The notes: a model not told the origin generated them from the letters alone. Counted from the stretch's first letter, positions 1-9,004 are shown. The stretch is DNA of 64,000 nt from Cellvibrio sp. UBA7661 (GCA_002483365.1 DLHT01000017.1:355795-419794); one strand, 5' to 3'. Program-made: numbers and translations.

Positions 1-108
1 TTCTGATAAATCTGTCTTGACCAGTTTGAACGCGGGAGCCTTGCTGCCAACAGCAGGCAAGTTACCGTTAGTGTTGAATGGGTTTCCTTTGAGAGTCACC
101 GTTGCCAT
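1..108 (-). CDS. tpx: Thiol peroxidase Tpx, N-terminal part (runs off the left edge)
   Basis: Reading the minus strand from 108, the first 36 codons begin MATVTLKGNPFNTNG and continue through a GSKAPAFKLVKTDLS-like segment. This is the characteristic N-terminus of Tpx, the periplasmic/cytosolic atypical 2-Cys peroxiredoxin that reduces peroxides using thioredoxin. An AGGAGT ribosome binding site lies just upstream (115-120 on the plus strand reads actcct). The catalytic cysteines would lie beyond the window, so activity cannot be judged here. The assignment rests on the short but distinctive N-terminal match. Confidence 0.8.
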   Translation of the reverse strand, partial: MATVTLKGNPFNTNGNLPAVGSKAPAFKLVKTDLSE

Positions 109-480
109 AAAAATACTCCTGACCTTGTGTGTGATTTGTGCGTAAAAATACTCAGTGAAGCCTAGTTGATGGTGGCGAAAAAGGGAATTGCAATGAGTGC
201 CATCGGGAAAAAATCTTTCTGTAATAGTGATTTGTTCAATTTTTACCGCATTTGTACAGTGAAAAGACAATTGGTTGTGGCCGTGCGGTCGATGGGTTTT
301 GACGGATGTTTGGCTGCCAGTCAGTTGGCTTGGCTGTTGTGGGGTGCGGTTGTGGTGGCGATAGATAAGCGGATAAATTCCGCCTTGCATTGGTAAGGTA
401 AAGTGATGATAATGCGCGCCTCTTGCATCGGTCGGCCTGAAACACAGGCAAAGCTGAAGCGAGCTGCAATGGTGATCTAG
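109..480. other. Intergenic region between tpx and the SRP RNA gene
   Basis: This stretch carries the divergent control regions of tpx (minus) and the SRP RNA (plus). Two overlapping short open frames here (166-396 plus, 236-469 minus) lack credible ribosome binding sites and show no recognisable protein features, so I do not call them genes. Apart from the promoter described separately, I see nothing else. Confidence 0.5.
385..413 (+). promoter_or_regulatory. Sigma-70-type promoter for the 4.5S RNA
   Basis: TTGCAT (385-390) and GATAAT (408-413) are separated by exactly 17 bases and followed by a GC-rich discriminator (gcgcgcc). Transcription would start near 420, giving a leader of about 60 bases before the mature SRP RNA. 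That fits a precursor trimmed at its 5' end by RNase P, as known for 4.5S RNA. Confidence 0.55.
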
Positions 481-482
481 CC

Positions 483-586
<104 letters not shown>

Positions 587-771
587 CCTCTGCAAAACTC
601 CCTTTTTCTCACGCACCCAGTATGGGTTTCTTCTTTAGTCGCTGGGCTCCTTTGGTGTCTATTTTTGGCATTGGTCGCTATAATCGCCGCCTGATTTTTT
701 GCCTGTATTGATCGCCCTTTATCAAATACAGCTCAAATAAAGCCACTTTGGAATCGAGAGCAGCAATCGGC

Positions 772-2757
772 ATGAGTTATCAAGTCCTGGCGCGTAAATG
801 GCGTCCTCGTATTTTCCGTGAAATGGTAGGGCAGGAGCATGTCCTGCAGGCGTTGATCAATGCGCTTGATCACAATCGTTTGCATCATGCTTATTTGTTT
901 ACCGGCACCCGTGGTGTGGGTAAAACGACTATCGCTCGGATCCTCGCCAAGTGCCTGAACTGTGAGACCGGCGTCAGCTCTGAGCCTTGTGGCCAATGCA
1001 GCAGTTGCCGCGAAATTGCCGAAGGCCGTTTTGTTGATCTGATTGAAGTGGACGCGGCTTCACGTACCAAAGTAGAAGATACCCGCGAGCTACTGGAAAA
1101 TGTCCAATACGCACCGACCCGCGGCCGTTATAAGGTTTACCTGATCGACGAAGTGCACATGCTCTCCAACAGCAGTTTCAACGCACTGCTGAAAACTCTG
1201 GAAGAGCCACCACCACACGTCAAATTTCTGCTCGCGACAACCGATCCGCAAAAATTGCCGATGACTATTTTGTCGCGCTGTTTGCAATTCAATCTTAAAA
1301 ACATGAATCCTGAACGTATTGTCCAGCACCTGAAATTCGTGTTGGGCGAAGAATTGGTTCCGTTTGAAGAGGCGGCGTTGTGGCATTTAGGGCGCGCTGC
1401 GGATGGCAGTATGCGCGATGCAATGAGCCTGACCGATCAAGCAATCGCATACGGTTCGGGCAAAATTACCGAAGTTGAAGTCAGTACCATGCTGGGTACG
1501 ATCGACCAAACAGCGGTGTACGACATTGTTAATGCATTGGCATCGCTTGATGGCCGTGCGGTATTAGCTGCCGTAGAGAGAATGTCCGAGCAAGCGCCTG
1601 ATTACGCGAATGCTTTGGCCGAAATGCTGGCTGTGTTGCATCGCATCGCGATTGCGCAAGCGTTGCCCGAAGCGGTAGATAATAGCCATGGCGACCGCGA
1701 GCGGATTATGCAGCTTGCCCAACAATTGCCATCGGAAGATGTGCAATTGTTTTATCAAACCGCCTTGCTAGGTCGTCGCGATTTACCCTTGGCACCCGAT
1801 GCCCGCGCCGGCTTTGAAATGGTGCTATTGCGGATGTTGGCATTCAAGCCGCAAGGCGTAACCGATGTGCCTACACAGACTTTGCCGCAGGGACAACAGC
1901 CTAAAGTCGTACAAGCTCCTCCCGTCGCTAATCAAATTTCGGGCGTTAACCAAACCCCAGTTGTTAATCAGGTTCAAAGCGTTAGCCAAGCTCAAGGAGT
2001 TAGTCAGGCGCCTGTCATTAATCAGACTCCTGTCATTAATCAGGCTCCTGTCGTTAATGCTCCAGTAACGGCTCCAGTTGTTGCTCCTGTACCGGTCGTG
2101 GAAACTCCCGCCCAGATTGCTACCAGTCCTGCATCCCATAGGCCTCCCGCAGAAGAGCCACCGGTAATGGATACGGCTTACGACAGCGTTCCCGATGACG
2201 AATACGCTGAATATGCCCAGGCACCTGCGTACTATGATGTTCCTGCCACTGAATCTGCGGCTGTAACACAAGAGGTAAGCCAGCCAAAAAAGCCTGAGGC
2301 GGCGCTGCCGCCGGTTGTTGCTGCGCCTGAGCTACCGCCTGCTGCCAAAACTATACGCAAGGTGCCTTATGAGCAGGCTACACCGGCTGACTGGACAGAT
2401 ATTTATGTGGGTTTGGGCGTGACTGGTATTTTGCAAAGTACAGTCGCGAACTGTCAGATGACAGGTCGGCAGGGTAATGAATTTTTCTTTGTACTGGATG
2501 AAACCAACAGCACGCTTTTCGATATAAGTCATGAAAAGCGCCTGCAAGATTTATTGGTCGATTATTTTGTCGAGCAAGTCAAAGTACGTATTCAGATTGG
2601 TAAAGTGACAGCGGAAACTCCCGCGCAAATGGCGATACGTTTACGCGCAGAGCGCTTGGATGATGCCATCAAGTCAATTAAAAATGATCCTGTAGTACAG
2701 CAATTAATCGCACAATTTGGTGCGACGCTAAACGAAGAAAGTATCCAGCCAATTTAA
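772..2757 (+). CDS. dnaX: DNA polymerase III subunits tau and gamma
   Basis: DnaX is the ATPase of the clamp loader; tau also bridges polymerase cores and DnaB. The protein starts MSYQVLARKWRP, the usual DnaX N-terminus. I chose ATG 772 over the in-frame TTG at 748 because family members start there. Visible are the Walker A motif GTRGVGKTT (about residues 45-53), a zinc module with CLNC and CGQCSSC, Walker B LIDEVHM and sensor TTDPQKLP. A low-complexity Pro/Val/Asn/Gln linker (about residues 375-450, repeated P-V-x-N-Q units) precedes the C-terminal tau domain. Full tau is 661 residues, near the E. coli size. It heads a dnaX-ybaB-recR operon. A programmed frameshift site at codons 505-507 would yield a 508-residue gamma. 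Confidence 0.96.
   Translation: MSYQVLARKWRPRIFREMVGQEHVLQALINALDHNRLHHAYLFTGTRGVGKTTIARILAKCLNCETGVSSEPCGQCSSCREIAEGRFVDLIEVDAASRTKVEDTRELLENVQYAPTRGRYKVYLIDEVHMLSNSSFNALLKTLEEPPPHVKFLLATTDPQKLPMTILSRCLQFNLKNMNPERIVQHLKFVLGEELVPFEEAALWHLGRAADGSMRDAMSLTDQAIAYGSGKITEVEVSTMLGTIDQTAVYDIVNALASLDGRAVLAAVERMSEQAPDYANALAEMLAVLHRIAIAQALPEAVDNSHGDRERIMQLAQQLPSEDVQLFYQTALLGRRDLPLAPDARAGFEMVLLRMLAFKPQGVTDVPTQTLPQGQQPKVVQAPPVANQISGVNQTPVVNQVQSVSQAQGVSQAPVINQTPVINQAPVVNAPVTAPVVAPVPVVETPAQIATSPASHRPPAEEPPVMDTAYDSVPDDEYAEYAQAPAYYDVPATESAAVTQEVSQPKKPEAALPPVVAAPELPPAAKTIRKVPYEQATPADWTDIYVGLGVTGILQSTVANCQMTGRQGNEFFFVLDETNSTLFDISHEKRLQDLLVDYFVEQVKVRIQIGKVTAETPAQMAIRLRAERLDDAIKSIKNDPVVQQLIAQFGATLNEESIQPI
2271..2312 (+). 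promoter_or_regulatory. Programmed -1 ribosomal frameshift site in dnaX
   Basis: Three elements are in register. An SD-like AGAGGT (2271-2276) lies 9 bases before the slippery heptamer A AAA AAG (2286-2292; zero-frame codons CCA AAA AAG). After a 5-base spacer comes a perfect hairpin GGCGGC-GCT-GCCGCC (2298-2312). In the -1 frame the next codons are GCC and then TGA (2295-2297). This reproduces the E. coli dnaX arrangement in which about half of ribosomes shift and terminate to give gamma. Confidence 0.9.
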
Positions 2758-2794
2758 CGATGCACGTCAGTTATTGTGAAGTAGGAGAAACGTT

Positions 2795-3115
2795 ATGAAT
2801 GGTCTCGGCGATTTAATGAAACAAGCGCAACAGATGCAAGCCAACATGCAAAAAATGCAGGAAGATTTGGCAAAAGCAGAAGTGAAGGGTGAAGCGGGCG
2901 CTGGCTTGGTCAGTGTGGTGATGAATGGTCGTCACGATGTAAAACGTGTTCATATCGACGCAAGTTTGATGAGCGAAGATAAAGAGATGTTGGAAGATTT
3001 ATTGGCTGCAGCGGTGAATGATGCAGTGCGCAAAGTAGAAAGCCAAAGCCGCGAGCAAATGGCGAAAATGACTGCCGGTATGGGAATTCCGCCGGGTTTT
3101 AAAATGCCATTTTAA
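2795..3115 (+). CDS. ybaB: YbaB/EbfC nucleoid-associated protein
   Basis: A 106-residue protein of the YbaB/EbfC family, a small dimeric DNA-binding protein that coats the nucleoid. The sequence begins MNGLGDLMKQAQQMQANMQKMQEDL, the long N-terminal helix of the family, followed by a short beta segment with the V-M-N-G-R motif and a C-terminal MPF ending. An AGGAG site lies 8 bases before the ATG. It sits between dnaX and recR, the conserved order in Gammaproteobacteria, and is probably co-transcribed with them. Confidence 0.94.
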   Translation: MNGLGDLMKQAQQMQANMQKMQEDLAKAEVKGEAGAGLVSVVMNGRHDVKRVHIDASLMSEDKEMLEDLLAAAVNDAVRKVESQSREQMAKMTAGMGIPPGFKMPF

Positions 3116-3175
3116 GACGATGAGCCTTCGTATTAAAAACAATTAGCCAATTCATATTCAGTAAAGTGCACATAC

Positions 3176-3769
3176 ATGTTTAGCCCGCTTATCGATGAAC
3201 TCATGGCATCCTTGCGTTGCCTGCCCGGTGTTGGACCAAAATCAGCGCAGCGTATGGCACTGCATTTGTTGGAGCGTGACCGCACTGGAGCTGAGCGGCT
3301 TGCGCAGAGCTTGCATCGCGCTGTTGAAGGTGTCGGGCGCTGTCAACGCTGCCGCACGTTAACCGAGCAAGCGCTTTGTGGTATCTGCGCTAATACTCGC
3401 CGCGATAACAGTTTGTTGTGCGTCGTGGAAACACCGGGTGATGTATTGGCAATTGAACAAGCGGGTACGTATCAAGGTAAATATTTTGTGTTGCTCGGCC
3501 ATTTGTCGCCTATCGATGGAATAGGCCCTGAAGATATTGGTGTGGATCAATTAATTACACTGCTGCAACAAGAGTCCATCACTGAAGTGATTTTGGCAAC
3601 CAACCCTACCGTGGAAGGTGAAGCCACTGCTTATTACATCAGCGAGCGTGCTAAAAATCTGAATGTCACTGTTTCACGTATTGCCCACGGTGTCCCACTC
3701 GGTGGCGAGTTGGAGTTCATTGATGGCGGCACGCTTGCTCACGCATTTTCCTCTCGTAGAAGTTTATAA
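3176..3769 (+). CDS. recR: Recombination mediator RecR
   Basis: RecR forms a ring clamp on DNA and, with RecO/RecF, loads RecA at gaps. The 197-residue length is standard. Visible are the N-terminal helix-hairpin-helix (CLPGVGPKSAQRMALHLL), a four-cysteine zinc finger (CQRC ... CGIC at about 57-72) and a Toprim domain with the VVETPGD and TNPTVEGEAT segments. The C-terminal GGELEFIDGGTLAHA segment is typical. It is the third gene of the dnaX-ybaB-recR operon; the next gene, rnd, begins only 5 bases after its stop. Confidence 0.96.
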   Translation: MFSPLIDELMASLRCLPGVGPKSAQRMALHLLERDRTGAERLAQSLHRAVEGVGRCQRCRTLTEQALCGICANTRRDNSLLCVVETPGDVLAIEQAGTYQGKYFVLLGHLSPIDGIGPEDIGVDQLITLLQQESITEVILATNPTVEGEATAYYISERAKNLNVTVSRIAHGVPLGGELEFIDGGTLAHAFSSRRSL

Positions 3770-3774
3770 CCCCG

Positions 3775-4926
3775 ATGTTAATTCCTAGTGAACCGATTTG
3801 GATTGATCAGGATGATCAATTGCAAGAACTTTGTAATCGCTGGCGTGCACAAGCGGCGATTGCTGTTGATACAGAATTTATGCGCAGTGAAACGTTTTAT
3901 CCGATTGCCGGGTTGTTGCAAATTGGCGATGGAAAAGGCTGTTATCTGATTGACCCTTTGGCTATCCGGAATCTGGAACCACTGCGCGAATTAATGTTGG
4001 ATGATGCTGTAACGAAAGTATTGCACTCCTGTTCTGAAGATCTTGAAGTATTTCAGCGTTGGTTGGGCTTGGTGCCTGCACCGATATTTGATTCCCAAAT
4101 TGCCGCGGCATTCGCGGGTTTGGGATTTAGCTTGGGTTACTCATCGCTCGTCAAACAGTTGCTGGAAATTGATATTCCAAAAGACGAGACGCGTTCAGAT
4201 TGGGTGCAGCGACCGCTTAGTGCGTCACAGTTAAAATATGCGGCGCTGGATGTTGCGCACATGTTGATTGTCTACGGAAAATTATTGCAATTACTCAAAT
4301 CCAATGAGCGTTTGGAGTGGGTTAAAAGTGATTGCGCCGATGTAGTCGGGAATGCACGCAAGCCAGATGATTACAATGATGCTTATCAAAAAGTCGGCTT
4401 CGCGTGGAAACTGCGCCAACAAGAGTTGGCGATCTTGCAACGTTTGTGTATTTGGCGGGAAGTTGAAGCGCGTGCGCGCAACATTCCGCGCAATCGGTTG
4501 ATTAAGGAATCGGCCCTGTGGGAAATTGCACGTAAGAAAATTCAGGATATTTCACAGCTTGCCAAAGTGGCCGATATTCCCTCGCGCACATTAAAAAATG
4601 ATGCGGAAACGATACTGCATATTGTGAGTGATGCGCTTCTGTTGGATGAGTCAGCTTGGCCTGCACGGCTCGACCCTCCGCTTGCACAGAGCGAAGGCCC
4701 GCTGATGAAATCGTTAAAAAGCTGGGTGCGAGAGTTTGCTGAACAGGCAAATTTACCGGCTGAAATTTTGATCCGCAAAAAAGATTATGAATTTATTGTG
4801 CGCTCGGGAATGAAAACAGGTGAATATCAATTGCCTGCACGTTTATTGGGGTGGCGTTTTGTATTAATTGGTGAGCAGTTGTTGCGTATTGCACAAGCTC
4901 AAGCTGACAAGAGCGAAGCTGTTTAG
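3775..4926 (+). CDS. rnd: Ribonuclease D
   Basis: RNase D is a 3'-5' exoribonuclease that trims tRNA precursors. The DEDDy catalytic set is complete: D32 and E34 in VDTEF, D89 in HSCSEDLEVF, and Y155/D159 in LKYAALDV. An HRDC domain follows (around residues 205-300, with the NRLIKESALWEIA segment), then a second HRDC-like domain. The 383-residue length matches the family. The start follows recR by 5 bases, so translation is probably coupled. Confidence 0.94.
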   Translation: MLIPSEPIWIDQDDQLQELCNRWRAQAAIAVDTEFMRSETFYPIAGLLQIGDGKGCYLIDPLAIRNLEPLRELMLDDAVTKVLHSCSEDLEVFQRWLGLVPAPIFDSQIAAAFAGLGFSLGYSSLVKQLLEIDIPKDETRSDWVQRPLSASQLKYAALDVAHMLIVYGKLLQLLKSNERLEWVKSDCADVVGNARKPDDYNDAYQKVGFAWKLRQQELAILQRLCIWREVEARARNIPRNRLIKESALWEIARKKIQDISQLAKVADIPSRTLKNDAETILHIVSDALLLDESAWPARLDPPLAQSEGPLMKSLKSWVREFAEQANLPAEILIRKKDYEFIVRSGMKTGEYQLPARLLGWRFVLIGEQLLRIAQAQADKSEAV

Positions 4927-5018
4927 TGGTGTGCGTAACTGCGTGGAAGTACTTATTTAGATGCACTTGTTTAGATGCACTTGCTTGAATGTAGCGACTC
5001 AATAGAAAGATATTCAAT

Positions 5019-5315
5019 ATGAAAATTATTTGTGAAATTTATCGCAGCCCAAAAGAAGAGGGTATGTACCTCTACGTGAAGAAAGAAGAGGGGTTGAGCA
5101 AGGTGCCGGACGAATTATTAAAAATGTTCGGCAAACCCCAGCAAGCGATGGTGTTGCTGTTGACTCCAGGCAAAAAACTCGCCTATGCCAGTGTAGAAAA
5201 AGTGGCTGAAAATTTGGAAGAGAAAGGATTTTATTTGCAGATGCCCCCGCGCGGCGATCGCGATCCGGATGCAGAGCGCGTGCGTGCACTTAACTCAAAA
5301 TTATCTGGCCGTTGA
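5019..5315 (+). CDS. ycgL: YcgL-family protein
   Basis: A 98-residue protein of the YcgL family (UPF0745), whose molecular function is not established. It begins MKIICEIYRSPKEEGMYLYV and has the conserved F-Y-L-Q-M-P-P motif near residue 75, which marks the family. The order rnd-ycgL-ycgN is conserved in many Gammaproteobacteria, supporting both the call and a shared transcript. No signal peptide or membrane segment is visible. Confidence 0.88.
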   Translation: MKIICEIYRSPKEEGMYLYVKKEEGLSKVPDELLKMFGKPQQAMVLLLTPGKKLAYASVEKVAENLEEKGFYLQMPPRGDRDPDAERVRALNSKLSGR

Positions 5316-5360
5316 TTCTGGCAGGCCAACCATTTAATCGATCAAGCAACGGCACTTTTT

Positions 5361-5804
5361 ATGGCAGTACGGGTTTTTTGGTTAGAAAAAACGCTCGCAC
5401 AGATGTCGGCAGAGGAATTTGAATCTCTTTGCGATGGCTGCGGCAAGTGTTGCTTGCATAAATTGGAAGATGAAGATTCGGGCGATGTCTACTACACCAA
5501 AGTGGCTTGCCGCTATCTGGATCATGACACTTGCCGCTGTCAGGAATACACTGATCGCCAGCGTTTGGTAGAAGCCTGTGCCGTGTTGACGCCGGAAAGT
5601 GTTGGCGATACCTATTGGTTGCCTGAAACCTGCGCCTATCGATTAGTGGCTGAGGGAATTCCGCTGTTTGATTGGCATCCTCTGGTATCAGGTGATCCTG
5701 AATCTGTGCATACAGCAGGTATATCGGTACGTGGACGTGTTGTGCATGAAAACACAGTCAATCAGGATGACCTGGAAGATTATGTCATTCGTTGGGTTAA
5801 TTAA
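5361..5804 (+). CDS. ycgN: YcgN / YkgJ-family cysteine cluster protein
   Basis: A 147-residue member of the UPF0260 (YcgN) family. The N-terminal part carries the conserved cysteine cluster CDGCGKCCLHK, followed by further cysteines in ACRYLDHDTCRC and ETCAYR, a pattern suggesting metal or Fe-S binding. The function is unknown. The WHPLVSGDPESVH motif in the C-terminal third is a family hallmark. It follows ycgL by 45 bases and is likely in the same operon. Confidence 0.9.
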   Translation: MAVRVFWLEKTLAQMSAEEFESLCDGCGKCCLHKLEDEDSGDVYYTKVACRYLDHDTCRCQEYTDRQRLVEACAVLTPESVGDTYWLPETCAYRLVAEGIPLFDWHPLVSGDPESVHTAGISVRGRVVHENTVNQDDLEDYVIRWVN

Positions 5805-5861
5805 GGGCAGTGCTTAAGGGCATTACCCGTTTTAAGAGTATCCGCTGGAGGAGACTGATTA

Positions 5862-6350
5862 ATGGAAAATATGACCGACTATCAATACGCGTGGATGATG
5901 TACCTTATTGGTGCGGTAGGTTGCAGTCTGGCAGCCTGGTTGTTATTCCGTCGTGCCGGCCGAGCCTGGACACATTTTATTGTTATCACCGTAATGGTTC
6001 TTCTGTTTACGCCTTACGCGATTGATCCGGAAACCATGACGATGGCGCCCGCGATTTACACGCTGGTATTTGGGTATTTTGAGGGCGGCTTTGTTGCAAT
6101 CAAGCCTGTTATCAAGTTAATGCTGGGGTTGTGGGCGGGCGCCTTGGTGTTGTCCCTGCTTTATCAACTATTGACGCGTGCAAATGCACGCCCTGCTGTA
6201 CGGCATGAATCTTCTGCGGGGTATCGTCAATCCGGTAGGGATGATGAGTATGCAGAAAGCGCTTATTACGCCAATCGCAAATTAACGCGCGAGGAGCGAA
6301 TTGCACGTGATGAGCTGTTGCATGAAGAACCAATCCGTGCGATTCGCTGA
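5862..6350 (+). CDS. Conserved inner-membrane protein of unknown function
   Basis: A 162-residue protein with three predicted membrane segments: residues about 13-29 (MYLIGAVGCSLAAWLLF), 38-52 (FIVITVMVLLFTPYA) and 90-108 (LMLGLWAGALVLSLLYQLL). A charged cytoplasmic tail rich in Arg/Glu follows (from about 110, ending HEEPIRAIR). A strong GGAGGAG ribosome site precedes the ATG. I do not recognise a functional family. It closes the rnd-ycgL-ycgN gene group and is followed by a strong terminator. Confidence 0.75.
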   Translation: MENMTDYQYAWMMYLIGAVGCSLAAWLLFRRAGRAWTHFIVITVMVLLFTPYAIDPETMTMAPAIYTLVFGYFEGGFVAIKPVIKLMLGLWAGALVLSLLYQLLTRANARPAVRHESSAGYRQSGRDDEYAESAYYANRKLTREERIARDELLHEEPIRAIR

Positions 6351-6376
6351 CTAAAATCCAACATACTATGTTTCTC

Positions 6377-6410
6377 ACAAAAGCCAGCTTTTTGCTGGCT
6401 TTTGTGTTTT
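6377..6410 (+). terminator. Rho-independent terminator after the membrane-protein gene
   Basis: A perfect 12-bp inverted repeat (6377-6388 and 6394-6405) with a five-base T loop, ending in a T-rich tract. It closes the gene group that begins with rnd or dnaX. Confidence 0.85.
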
Positions 6411-6564
6411 CTAGCGCACTGTTTTATTGAGGTTTACCTGCGCCATTTGGGATTCGGCAGTACCCAAAATGGCGAATTGACTGTTTCCTGCTATAACTAA
6501 GAGCAATATTGGCCACTATAAATTGCTAATGCCCCTGCGCAGCAATGTTTTTATGGGAACCTCC

Positions 6565-8520
6565 ATGCGACAGTTAAACCGTCTGGTTATTCAATTTTTT
6601 ATTGTTGGTTGTTTGTCGTCCATTGCTTTGGCGACCATGGCAAACGAACTGGCAAAACCACTGCCAGCAGATGTCAGGGTCATTATTGATATCTCTGGCA
6701 GCATGAAAAAAACAGATCCAGAGAATTTACGTAAACCCGCCGTGGATTTGATTGCGCGCTTGATGCCTGACAACAGCAAAGCAGGCTTATGGACATTCGG
6801 CCAGTCGGTCAATATGTTGGTTCCTCATCAGGTTGTTGACCAATCCTGGCGTAATCTGGGTGCGCAAAAATCAGCAAGCATCAACTCTGTCGCCATGTTT
6901 ACCAATATTGGTACTGCCTTGGAAAAAGCGACAGAAGATTATGAAACTCCTTCTGCGGATTATCGCCGCAATATCATTTTACTGACTGACGGTGTAGTGG
7001 ATATCAGTCAGGAAGCTGTAGTGAATCTCAATGAGCGCAAACGTATTCTTACTGAATTGCTGCCGCGCTTAAAAGAAGCTGATTACCGCATTCATACCAT
7101 TGCGTTATCCAGCGATGCGGATCAGGAGTTGATGAAAAAGTTATCGATTGCCACTGACGGCATTTTTGAAGTGGCCGATACTGCCGATGAATTAATGAGT
7201 ACCTTCCTGCGCATTTTTGATCAAGCCGTACCCGCTGAACGTGTGCCTTTGGATGAAAATGGTTTTCTGGTGGATGCCAGCATCAAAGAATTTACGGCAT
7301 TGATTTTTCGACGCGCTGAAGTGCCAGCTACGGTCATTATTGCGCCAGATGGTAAGGAGTACAGCACTACTGACCCTAAAAATAACGTCAATTGGTATCG
7401 CACCGACAAATACGACCTGATTACGGTTCAGCAACCCTTGGCTGGCCAGTGGAAAGTCAAAACTGAAATGGCTCCCGGAAGCCGTATTACTGTGGTCAGT
7501 AACTTGCAATTGGTGATGCAACCGCCCAAAAGCAATCTTCGCTCCGGGCAGGTATTGGAATTGGTTTACTCATTTCAGGAAAATGGCAGCACCATCACCA
7601 ATAAAGATTTTCTTGGGTTGTTAACAGCAAAAGCTTTGGTGAGTAGTCGTGGTTCGGTTGAAACACGCGAAGTTGATTTGACCCTTCCCGCTCCCGATGA
7701 TGGCATTTTCAAACATGAACTGGCCGGCTTTGAGGAGCAGGGTGAGTACGATATTTCTGTCTTGGTTGACGGCAAAACCTTCAAACGCGAATACATCCAC
7801 CATCTCAATATCACAGATTCAGCATTTGTTCTGGAAAAAACCCAGGAAGAAAAAGACGGTAAAAAAACCTGGATCTATCGTTTGGGGGCTGATCTTGAAA
7901 TAGTGGATGTGGCAAATACCAAGGTCATTGCCGTCATCACTGACTCCAAAGGCAATAATTTGGAGCGGCAGCTCAATACCATTGGAAACTCTCGCTGGGA
8001 GTTTTCATTTGCGCCACTGCAACCGGCGCGTTATGACATAACGCTTAAAGTCGAGGGGCTGCAAATAGATGGCAGCCCACTCACCGAAACCATCAAGGCC
8101 GACCAGTTTTATTATCCTGATGAAGCAACTGCATTAGGCATCCAAACACAAAGCTCTGCTGCATCGTCGGTAGCCAGTGAGCCAGTTGTTGAAGCAGAGG
8201 CTGCGCAAGAGGAAGACACGTCAAGTAATCTTTGGATATATGTGGCGCTGGGCGTCGGTAATTTATTGGTGCTGGTATTGGGATATTTCGCTTATCGCTT
8301 GATTGCAGGCAAGGGCAGTAAAGATGAGCTGGCAGAAATTGAACAAACTCTGGCAACCAATCCGGCCGCTGGCACTGCCGCTGCGGTTATGCCGATAGAT
8401 GTTGCCGACGATAACCAAATGATTCCGATGGAATCGTCGGAAATGAGCATGCCCGACGACCTTATGGCCGATAACCTGTTCCCGTTGGATAATATGGAAG
8501 AGCCCAAAGACAAAACCTGA
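6565..8520 (+). CDS. von Willebrand factor A domain protein, membrane anchored
   Basis: A vWA protein of about 651 residues. I chose the ATG at 6565 because it directly precedes a classical signal peptide (RLVIQFFIVGCLSSIALATMA); earlier in-frame starts (TTG 6523, ATG 6529 and 6553) would bury it. The vWA domain carries the MIDAS motif DISGSMKKTD and later TDGVVD. Beta-sandwich-like regions follow, then one C-terminal membrane segment (LWIYVALGVGNLLVLVLGYFA) and an acidic cytoplasmic tail. This layout puts the vWA domain in the periplasm. It resembles the gammaproteobacterial TIGR03503-type hypothetical proteins; the role is unknown and that family link is from memory. Confidence 0.8.
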   Translation: MRQLNRLVIQFFIVGCLSSIALATMANELAKPLPADVRVIIDISGSMKKTDPENLRKPAVDLIARLMPDNSKAGLWTFGQSVNMLVPHQVVDQSWRNLGAQKSASINSVAMFTNIGTALEKATEDYETPSADYRRNIILLTDGVVDISQEAVVNLNERKRILTELLPRLKEADYRIHTIALSSDADQELMKKLSIATDGIFEVADTADELMSTFLRIFDQAVPAERVPLDENGFLVDASIKEFTALIFRRAEVPATVIIAPDGKEYSTTDPKNNVNWYRTDKYDLITVQQPLAGQWKVKTEMAPGSRITVVSNLQLVMQPPKSNLRSGQVLELVYSFQENGSTITNKDFLGLLTAKALVSSRGSVETREVDLTLPAPDDGIFKHELAGFEEQGEYDISVLVDGKTFKREYIHHLNITDSAFVLEKTQEEKDGKKTWIYRLGADLEIVDVANTKVIAVITDSKGNNLERQLNTIGNSRWEFSFAPLQPARYDITLKVEGLQIDGSPLTETIKADQFYYPDEATALGIQTQSSAASSVASEPVVEAEAAQEEDTSSNLWIYVALGVGNLLVLVLGYFAYRLIAGKGSKDELAEIEQTLATNPAAGTAAAVMPIDVADDNQMIPMESSEMSMPDDLMADNLFPLDNMEEPKDKT

Positions 8521-8542
8521 TCCAGCGCAAGGTAATTTTTTC

Positions 8543-9004
8543 GTGTCACCCGCTAGTATTTCCCCGTGTGTTTTTGAAATCCAACTACCAGAGCATTTTG
8601 CTCTGGTGGATCGCTTCTATCGCTCCCAGGGTTACAAAGTGAAATGTGCTGCCAATGAGCGCGTTTACACCCAGACCCATCAAGGTGAAGGCTTTGTTGC
8701 GGCGGCGCGCCTTGTACCGCAGCAGTCCGGACATTACTGGCTGCGCAATTTGTTAGTGAAGGATGTCTGGCGAGGTCAGGGACTGGCAACAGGATTAATG
8801 CGTTCAATGCTGCAGGATATAGCTCCGCAAGGATGTTACTGTTTTGCGTTGCCACACCTGAGCGTGTTTTACGAGGATTTGGGTTTCATCCATGAGCCTG
8901 CCGATTGTCCTGATGAAATTGTCCGTAAATTCCAGACATACCGTTCGCGTGGTCGGGATTGGCTGCTTATGGGGTATCGGGAAATGTCTTTATCTAACCC
9001 ATAG
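8543..9004 (+). CDS. GNAT-family N-acetyltransferase
   Basis: A 153-residue acetyltransferase-like protein starting at GTG, with AAGG about 10 bases upstream. Motif A of the GNAT fold is visible as LLVKDVWRGQGLATGLM (R/Q-G-x-G-L-A), the pyrophosphate-binding loop for acetyl-CoA. The FYEDLGFI segment near residue 113 matches motif B. The acceptor substrate cannot be told. It follows the vWA gene by 22 bases and may share its transcript. Confidence 0.8.
   Translation: MSPASISPCVFEIQLPEHFALVDRFYRSQGYKVKCAANERVYTQTHQGEGFVAAARLVPQQSGHYWLRNLLVKDVWRGQGLATGLMRSMLQDIAPQGCYCFALPHLSVFYEDLGFIHEPADCPDEIVRKFQTYRSRGRDWLLMGYREMSLSNP

Noticed and set aside
166..469. Two overlapping short ORFs (plus 166-396 and minus 236-469) upstream of the SRP RNA
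   Set aside because: They overlap each other, the second spans the SRP RNA promoter, and neither has a ribosome site or recognisable protein features.
1825..2271. Minus-strand ORF opposite the dnaX linker
   Set aside because: Antisense to the low-complexity repeat, which explains its repetitive N/S/L composition.
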